Below the pieces are notes generated by a model. That model did not search any database. It was given only the letters and a program-made list of their open reading frames with translations, and was not told the DNA's origin. A stretch of DNA of 64,000 bases from Apricaphanius iberus (taxonomy: Eukaryota; Chordata; Actinopteri; Cyprinodontiformes; Aphaniidae). The stretch covers positions 620,001 to 684,000 of the forward strand of contig JAPXFQ010001664.1 of assembly GCA_028564705.1 (NCBI GenBank), in the 5' to 3' direction. Below, one piece after another: positions 57,131 to 64,000 of this stretch. Made by a program: the position numbers and the translations under genes. Every line of letters starts with the position of its first letter. The first letter of the stretch is position 1.

Positions 57131-58222
57131 ATTATTGTACAGGGCATCCTGGGTAAATATAATCTAAACAACCACTAATGCTGGAGAGATAAATACTGGA
57201 TCTTGTACATACCTTGGTCAATGTCTGTATGAGGCAATCTGTTCTGGAAGTTGTATTCCGGTGGTGCTACTCATTGCACACTGCTCACATAGAGCCGTAT
57301 TGTATAAAAAAAAAGGATTCTCCATAGTCCTCTGCCTCAATCTATGTCCATCCTGAGTTACTGCTGCAGTATTTATCTGGTACATTTGCCAAACACAACA
57401 GATCAATCTTAAAACCGCTACAATGTGCTGCTCCTCCATATCTGTATACATTAAACTGTACTGGAAGTTCCCCCACAGCATGAGGAAGCACTGGTCTACA
57501 ACAGCGCCATCAAAGGCAGAGAGGGGAAACTGTTGCTCAAACCTCTGGTTGCTATCCCCTCGCTTCTGGCTGCCGTAGAGTTTTTTGGTGGATGCTTTGT
57601 TAGTTGGTGGTACTGGTGCCCCTATCAGGATAAAAGCCTTTATTTTGTTGGAGATAAGCTAGTTCCTGGAGTAGTTGGCTGATTCATTTATGGTCCATTT
57701 GGCTCCCTGAAAAGAAAGCAATTTACTCATTGCAGATGGCACCACAACTTCTAAGGTTGCTTTTGGTTTGCCTTTTTGGTTACTAATATTTTTGTTTGTA
57801 TTCGCCTATTAATCTTTTGTTATGAATTGGTTTTTTTTTGTAGATATATCCTCTTGATTTAAGTACTACATTTACTTTAGGTTTTTGTATTAACCTAGTT
57901 TTGCTGTGATTTTAAGAAAATTAAATAAAGTGGAATTTAATTGTAAGGAACAATAAATACATGTAATGTATTTCAGTCAGTGAAGCCACCGTAGCTGTGC
58001 ATGACGTCAAGGTTGTTTATAAAGAAGTCATGTTGTGCAATGTACCGACGCTACTAGATTAAATGCTCCTAACTATACTTGCCTCATTATTGCACTTACC
58101 TGAATAATCAGTAGAATATATAACACATATTTTTGCTACATCTGTTTTGGTTTTTTACTAGACTTACCCTGGGCATTGGTTTTGCTTTAAGAGAAAAATT
58201 GCCCCTTGCCTTGACCCTGTGG
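57131..58222. other. No recognisable gene
   Basis: An 87-codon open segment on the minus strand (57218-57481) has no recognisable domain or splice context. Nothing else can be supported. Confidence 0.5.
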
Positions 58223-58408
58223 TTAAACTGAATATCCATATTTACCAAAAATTGTTGGTGTGTGAGATAGGAGTAAAACCATTGTTAAACAGACCCTGAG
58301 AGACTCACCATACTTTTGAGACTTTGCAATAACGTGGTGATCAACTGTTTCGACTGCACTTAGACACAGTAGAACTAAAACTTTAAATTTTCCATGAATG
58401 CAAGACAT
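58223..58408 (-). pseudogene. L2 reverse transcriptase scrap
   Basis: The residues KFKVLVLLCLSAVETVDHHV correspond to the L2 motif 'VLVLLDLSAAFDTVDH', with the catalytic Asp of the LDLSAAFD motif changed. The fragment is about 60 codons. Confidence 0.65.
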
Positions 58409-59199
58409 ACATGATCATAAACCATCTTTTAAAGAACTGTCTTAATAGTGTGGTTTGACGTGGGCGGAACTCAGCGCAAAGACGTGGAAATGGTGGAAAA
58501 TGGCTGCAAAATCATATGTATATCAGAGCTGCAGTGATGGCTGAAGAGATCTTTCTGCGTTCCAAACGCATAGGAGAGCCAAAGCAAAATGACAAGGCGT
58601 TGACAAGGCTGGGAGGTGAGTGAGTACCGGGCCAAGCTATGGGGCAGAGCTATGGAGTTAGCTAACAGCCAGCAGCGAGAGCTGCTGGAGAGGGACTGAG
58701 CAGGCGGACTGGATCAGAGTATGATGATGTGGTTTTGTTGAACTGATGTGTGTTGACGAACAGAGGCAAGGTTGGGACAATGACTGAAGCTAATGTCCTG
58801 TCCTGTTTACCTCAGCTGTAGGGAGTCATGCGCGCTAACCATTCAGTCAAAGGGATATTCCTGTGGCTAAGCAGCCAGGGCACATGATTAATTGGAGCCA
58901 TAGTGACAGGACCTCCACACTGTCACATCATGATCTCCCGATAATTGGTGTCAGAGCAGCTCATTCAGTGTAAGTTTCATAATGCTCTGTTTGAACATTT
59001 GGAACAGTGAATGTGTGCAGTAACCCAGGAGACGATGTGTTCTACGTGCCCTGACCCCCAACATGCTGGCAGCATGATTAAACAGGAGACGAAAGATCAG
59101 GAATTAACAACATTCACTGCAGTATTCGGGATATTGATTTGTGGCGCTGCGAGTCAAACGCGTGGCTTAAATAATATAAATAATTAGACAAAAAGGCGC

Positions 59200-59390
59200 A
59201 CATATTGTGGAGCTGGTTCGGATGGAGACTGGTTTGTATTCAGACCTTAAATGAACCACAGTCCATTTGGAACCGGACCGGTTCACTGATCTGCAGCAGG
59301 ATCGTTTGTGTGTATTCACACCTGTATAAAAGATCCAGACCAGCATTCCAAACGAACTCTGGTCCGTTTTAATGTACATCTCCATGTCTC
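59200..59390. repeat. MITE-like fragment
   Basis: GGTTCGGATGGAGACTGG, then CACAGTCCATTTGGAACCGG and ACGAACTCTGGTCCG resemble the 56725-57130 repeat group. Confidence 0.4.
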
Positions 59391-59429
59391 CTGATGACAC
59401 ATGGCCAATCGATGCACTTTTTAACTATT

Positions 59430-59609
59430 TTAGACATCAAAGCCTGGATGGAAGAAAACGTTCTCCAGCTCAACTAGTGCAAAACGGAGGTTTTAGTTAT
59501 CGGTCCTGAGGCCCAGAGAGAGAAACTTTTACCAAAACTACAATCATCGTCTTTTAATCGTTCTTTACAAGTGAAGAACCTGGGTGTGATTTTTGACTCT
59601 GAGCTGACT
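59430..59609 (+). mobile_element. L2-type LINE fragment interrupted by the Tx1/L1-like LINE
   Basis: The plus strand encodes IKAWMEENVLQLN and VLVIGPEAQREKLLPKL, then [14 protein letters not shown], part of the L2 reverse transcriptase thumb region. It is cut at 59609 by the T-run that starts the next LINE. Confidence 0.75.
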
Positions 59610-60832
59610 TTTTTTTTTTCAATTTGATTTTATTTGGAAAGAACATTTCATAGTAAATCCATTCAACATAACATCCCATCATATTCTTTTTCATTTTTCA
59701 CCATCAAACGTATTAGAATATAGATACATAAAAGAGAAAAAACAAAGGTCAGAGAGACATAAGGCAAAGCAGTCCTCAAATAACTATCATCTATATATAC
59801 ATACAAAATACATATTTTCCCCAATATTCCTTCCCGTTTCCATATAAACATAAATTACAACCAATAATATTCTTTTAAAAAATAACAAAATAGAATAATA
59901 ATAAAACTCTAGGTAGTTATTGTTTATCTATCTCCTGAAGTACGGGTGCCCAAATCTCTTGAATATTATTTTAAACCGTAATTTAGCTGTCATTTTTTCC
60001 ATTTCCATAACGTCTTTTACCCTTTCCCACCATAAGCCACAGCAGGGGGTTTGTGGTTTTAGCCAGGAGACTGTTATCATTTTTTTTTCTACTATGATCA
60101 TAATTTTGATAATTTTCCTATGTTTAGTTGATACATTTTCTGGTATAATGCCCAGCAAGAATATTTGCAACTCTTAAGTTTAATTTTTCCTTACAAATGT
60201 TTTCATTTCCTGCCCCAATATTCTTTAATTTTGGGGCAGTCCCAGAATGTGTGTATAGTCTCCTCACTGGCCGCAACCCCTCCAGCACTTGTCAGAACTT
60301 TTACTGTATTTTGATGAATTAACTGGTACAATAAAGGATTGCATTTTCAACTTCCATTCAAACTCTTGCCATGAAACACTACTCAACACTTTATGTCCTG
60401 CTTTAAAGGATTGTCCCCAATTTTCTCCCAATATCACTATATTTCGTTCCTTTCCCCATCTGTCTTTTGTATCCCCATTGTTGTCTTGTTCTATCTGCAG
60501 GGCTTGATATATTTTTTAAATTATCTTTTTAGTAGTGCCTACTTTTGTCATTAGCAGTTCCTCCAGGCAATTTGGGAATTTACATTTTACAATTTACGAA
60601 TGTAGTCCCATTCCTTATGTTTGGTCAAATCACTTCTAATTTGTAAAAATTTATAGAAATCTTGTGCTGATAAATTAATTTTTTTATTTTTCAAAAGATT
60701 TCATATTTTCATTTTCCAAAAGTTGTCCTATATACTAGTCCTTTCTCCATTTCTCAAATCCCCCTTCCATTGATGGTATAAAGTCTGGATTTAAGGCTAT
60801 TTTTGTTGCCCTACAAATTGAATCAGACATAT

Positions 60833-61003
60833 TTAGTTTTCTTTTTACTGTTGCCCATATTTTAAATGTTCTTTTAACCCATTCATTTTTAGTTTTTTTT
60901 ACTGTTGCCCATATTTTAAATGTTCTTTTAACCCATTCATTTTTAGTTTTCTTTTTACTGTTGCCCATATTTTAAATGTTCTTTTAACCCATTCATTTGT
61001 AAT
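60833..61003 (-). repeat. Three tandem copies of a 54-56 bp coding segment
   Basis: ACTGTTGCCCAT occurs at 60847, 60901 and 60957. The repeat lies within the C-terminal ORF2 region and encodes NEWVKRTFKIWATVK about three times. The first spacing is 54 bp (in frame) and the second 56 bp (frame-changing). Confidence 0.9.
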
Positions 61004-61501
61004 TTTTAAATCATTTTGAATTAGCTTTGTTACAAGTGGCAATAAATCTAGTGATATCTTGGGGCATGTATTTTGTTCAATTTGCCTCCACCCTGTCTCA
61101 TCATCTTTATCCATTCACACTTTTATTGCTTTTCAGTCTGATGCCCAATAATGTTTTTTAATATTAGGTAAGTTCAGACCACCTTTTTCTTTTGGACTTT
61201 GAAGTAACTTATACCTTACTCTTGGTTTTTTATTTCTCCATATAAATTTTGATATAATTTAGTCTATTTTAGAAAAGATTTTTTGGGAATCAGGGATGGG
61301 TAGGGACTGGAACAAAAACAGTAACCTTGGCAAAACATTCATCCTTATGACTTATATTCTTCCCATTAGTGTCAAGGGGAGAATATCCCATCTTATCAAA
61401 TTTTTACTTATTTCTTTTACTGCCTTTGTAAAATTGGCTGTTGAAAGATGTGATGGAATTGTAATCGTAATGCCCAGATATCTAAATCCCTCTTCTGTCC
61501 T

Positions 61502-63022
61502 TTAAAATTTAACCATTTCTTTTATGTCTGACTGACATTCCCCTAATATTACCATAGCTACTGACTTCGATTCATTAGTCACATAACCGGAAATATTCCC
61601 ATATTCTTTCAAAATATCATTTAGGGTTGGTAGCGTTGTTGCAGGATCTCTTATGTACAAGAGAATATCATCAGCAAACGATGACATTTTTGATTCAAAT
61701 CCTTGTCCATCTACAATTCCCTTCATATTTAAATCTTGCCTAATGCATTCAGCTAGAGGTTCTATACTTAAAGCAAACAATAGCAGACTCAAACAATCAC
61801 CTTGCCTTACTCCTCTTTTCACAGAAAAGAATTCAGAATAGTATCCATTTACTTTAATTCTTGATTTTGGATCCTTATAAATCAATTTAACCCAATTAAT
61901 AAACTTTGTGTGAAACCCAAACACTGACATTATATGATATAAATATCTCCATTTCACACAATCAAATGGCTTTTGAGCATCTAAGCTTAGAAACACATTT
62001 GTATTTAAACTAGTTTTGGCACAAGACAAAAGACTCAAAGCTTTTCTGATGTTGTTTGTGCCCTGTCTTTCATGTATGAAACCTGTTTGATCAGGTTTAA
62101 TCAATTTTGATCTATGTTTTGGAATTCTATTCGCCATAACACTTGTTAGTATCTTTAAATCATTACAAAGTAAACTGACAGGGCGGTAACTTTCACAATG
62201 AACAGGATCCTTGCCCTCTTTGTGCAAGACGGAGATGAGAGCTTCTGACCATGATGTTGGGACTTTTCCTGACTCTAAAACATAGTCAAATGTTATTTTT
62301 AATAATGGTGCTATATCTTCACTAAAGCACTTATAAAATTCCACAGGGTATCCATCCATTCCTCGGCTTTTATTGTTTTTTAAATTTTTAATTGTGTCCG
62401 TTATTTCCTTAAGTTTGATTGGTTCTATCATCTCCAGTGCTTGTTCAGAGGTCAGTGTTGGTAAATTAAACTTGTTCATAAATGCTTTCATTTTTTTCTA
62501 GTGAATCTGTACTTGATTCACTAGAAAAGAATGTTCTTGATTTCCTTGGAAACATGGTGTCTTATTTTGGTTACTAACTGCTCTGTCTGTTTCTTTTTTT
62601 AGTTGAAACGCCAATAACTTATTTTCTCTATTACCTTTTTCATAATACATTTGATTCATGAATCTGAGGTCCTTTTCTACTTTAAGTGTTAACAACTGAT
62701 TCAAATGATACCTTTTATTCTTTAGTTCTGACATAATGGATTTTTTAAAAGTTTTTGCATGTTCAATTTCCAATTTTTTAATTTCATTCTCCAACTGTTT
62801 CTGTTGGTGATCTCTTATTTTTTTTAATCGATATGTTATCTCAATAATTTTACCTCTGATTACTACTTTGGCACATTCCCATAATATTGTTAAATTGACC
62901 TCTCCATTGTCATTGTTTTCAATATATTGATTTATGCATTGTTTTATTTCTTGAACCACTGTCTTGTCTGTTAAAATTGACACATTAAGTTTCCAATACT
63001 TATATGAGAAGACTTTTTCCAA
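61502..63022 (-). pseudogene. Tx1/L1-like ORF2, reverse transcriptase region with two in-frame stops
   Basis: One frame runs from 63022 to 61502 broken only by TAG at 62498-62500, and continues past TAA 61502-61504 as RTEEGFRYLGITITI. Motifs: KNNKSRGMDGYPVEFYK, SYRPVSLLCNDLKILT, QTGFIHERQGTNNIR, SLDAQKPFDCVKWRYLY, GVRQGDCLSLLLFALSIEPL and SSFADDILLYI (catalytic FADD). These are the diagnostic blocks of L1/Tx1 reverse transcriptases. The catalytic aspartates are present. Confidence 0.9.
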
Positions 63023-63072
63023 TTCTATTGTAAAGTCGATAGGTGCATGGTCACTTATATTTAATTCAATTC

Positions 63073-63353
63073 AATTCAATTCAGTTTATTTATATAGCGC
63101 CATTTCACAACAGATGTCATCTCAAGGCACTTTACAAAAAGAGTTATTACAATACAATTTAGTGTAGAATTAAGACCAGAAGATTGCGTGTGGAAGCATC
63201 CTTACGAGCAAGCATGGAGGGGAAACTCCCTTTTACAGGAGACCAAACAGGCTCGCACAAGGGTTCTCGACCGTTGTGGCTTGGGAATAGGGTTTGTTTT
63301 GGGTGGTTTTTTGTTTGTGTGGGGGGTTGGGTTGTGTTGTTGTTGTTGGGGGG
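63073..63353 (-). mobile_element. L2-type LINE 3' tail inserted in the Tx1/L1-like LINE
   Basis: AGTTTATTTATATAGCGCCA and CATCTCAAGGCACTTTACAA mark the L2 tail in reverse. The 13-mers TTTAATTCAATTC (63060-63072) and TTTAGTTCAATTC (63354-63366) flank it and differ at one base, a likely target duplication. The host open frame continues across the join (ISSGIELN / ISDHAPIDF). Its far end (63285-63356) is an odd G/T-only stretch. Confidence 0.8.
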
Positions 63354-63543
63354 TTTAGTTCAATTCCACTGCTAATCACTTTATATGCATCTTGCTGAGA
63401 TATAAAAAGAAAATCTATCCTTGAAAAACTTTTATGTGGGTTGGAGTAAAATATAAATTTCTTTTCTTTTTGATGATTCATCCTCCATTAATCCATGAAT
63501 CCAAGATCCTTTATTATATTATTCCGCATTCTTGATCTTTTAG

Positions 63544-63858
63544 TTATTCCCCTTTCTGATGGTAATCTGTCCAATTTTGGGTTTTGTATTGTGTTAAAAA
63601 AAATCCTCCTAGTACTAATACTCCCTTTCCCTTTTGCATGATTAAATTGGCAATATATTTAAAAATTAATTCATTTTCTTCATTAGCTGCATAGATATTC
63701 AAAATAGAGATCATTTTATCTTTTATATGACCCACAACCAAAACGTATGTTCCTTTATCGTCTTGTATGATCTTCTCTGTTATGAATGGTATCCCTTTTT
63801 TCAGTAATATTGCTACTCCCCTTCTTTTCCCAAAGGATGAATAGTAAACCTGATTCAT
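63544..63858 (-). pseudogene. Tx1/L1-like endonuclease segment
   Basis: The 104-codon open segment includes SSFGKRRGVAILLKKGIPF, VVGHIKDKMISILNIYA and GVLVLGGFF (the position of the catalytic GDFN, here GGFF). Loss of the Asp-Asn pair implies an inactive nuclease. Confidence 0.8.
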
Positions 63859-64000
63859 CCAATTTATTTGTAATTTTTTAAGTTCTACTTCTCCTAAATT
63901 AGTTTATTGTATCAATGCTTTTGAACAGTTCATTTTTTTCAATTGACTTAGAACTTTTTTTTCTTTTGATTGGGTTATTTAGGCCATGGACATGATATGA

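Larger units (their letters stand above)
59610..64000 (-). mobile_element. Tx1/L1-like LINE, runs off the window
   Basis: The minus-strand element begins (3' end) with a T-rich tail at 59610 and extends beyond 64000. From 5' to 3' it shows an endonuclease (63544-63858; GVAILLKKGIPF, KGVLVLGGF), then an L2-tail insertion (63073-63353). Next come a pre-RT region (62498-63022), the reverse transcriptase (61502-62491) and the C-terminal domain down to about 60200. In-frame stops are TAG at 62498-62500 and TAA at 61502-61504; the frame is shared across both. Confidence 0.9.

Noticed and set aside
57218..57481. An 87-codon minus-strand frame after mthfr
   Set aside because: No recognisable motif, splice context or neighbouring exon; probably chance or MITE-derived.

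Overview
The window looks like teleost fish nuclear DNA, probably from a spiny-rayed fish. It holds a complete, canonically spliced vertebrate gene for methylenetetrahydrofolate reductase (mthfr). It also holds the last three exons of a fish-type C-type lectin. The rest is the mobile-element mix typical of fish genomes: L2-, Tx1/L1- and RTE-type LINEs, a tRNA-derived SINE, Tc1/mariner and hAT transposons, and Harbinger- and hAT-like MITEs. No bacterial operon, CRISPR array or viral genome is visible.

Layout. 1-3.1 kb: a minus-strand hAT transposon whose transposase carries one in-frame stop. 3.3-5.2 kb: Tc1/mariner relics. 5.4-6.1 kb: three plus-strand exons of a C-type lectin domain; the 5' exons are not recognisable. 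6.3-11.7 kb: a microsatellite, another Tc1 relic, L2 LINEs (one nearly complete but broken) and a Tx1/L1 relic, all on the minus strand. 12.66 kb: one isolated signal-anchor exon candidate. 13.1-16.1 kb: a plus-strand L2 LINE holding a SINE with a perfect 9-bp target duplication. 17.8-24.4 kb: L2 pieces and an unidentified GC-rich unit split by a Tc1/mariner element. That element contains two MITEs and an L2 fragment. 24.5-28.6 kb: MITE-like repeats, then gene-free DNA.

28.6-55.1 kb is mthfr on the plus strand: a likely non-coding exon 1 ending at 28927, then eleven coding exons from ATG 32639 to TAG 54641, encoding 659 residues with every splice junction in phase. Its introns hold hAT, L2, RTE, Tc1 and MITE insertions. 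Two inverted copies of one MITE family flank the start-codon exon, which could affect pre-mRNA folding. 55.1-59.6 kb is mostly gene-free with MITE and L2 remnants. 59.6-64.0 kb is a minus-strand Tx1/L1-like LINE inserted into an L2 relic and running off the window. It has only two in-frame stops in its reverse transcriptase region and a nested L2 tail.

The two recognisable host genes are unrelated: mthfr is one-carbon metabolism, and the lectin is a carbohydrate-binding, probably secreted protein. There is no operon-like cooperation. The main biological interest is the nested-element record and the possible effects of insertions on mthfr transcripts.
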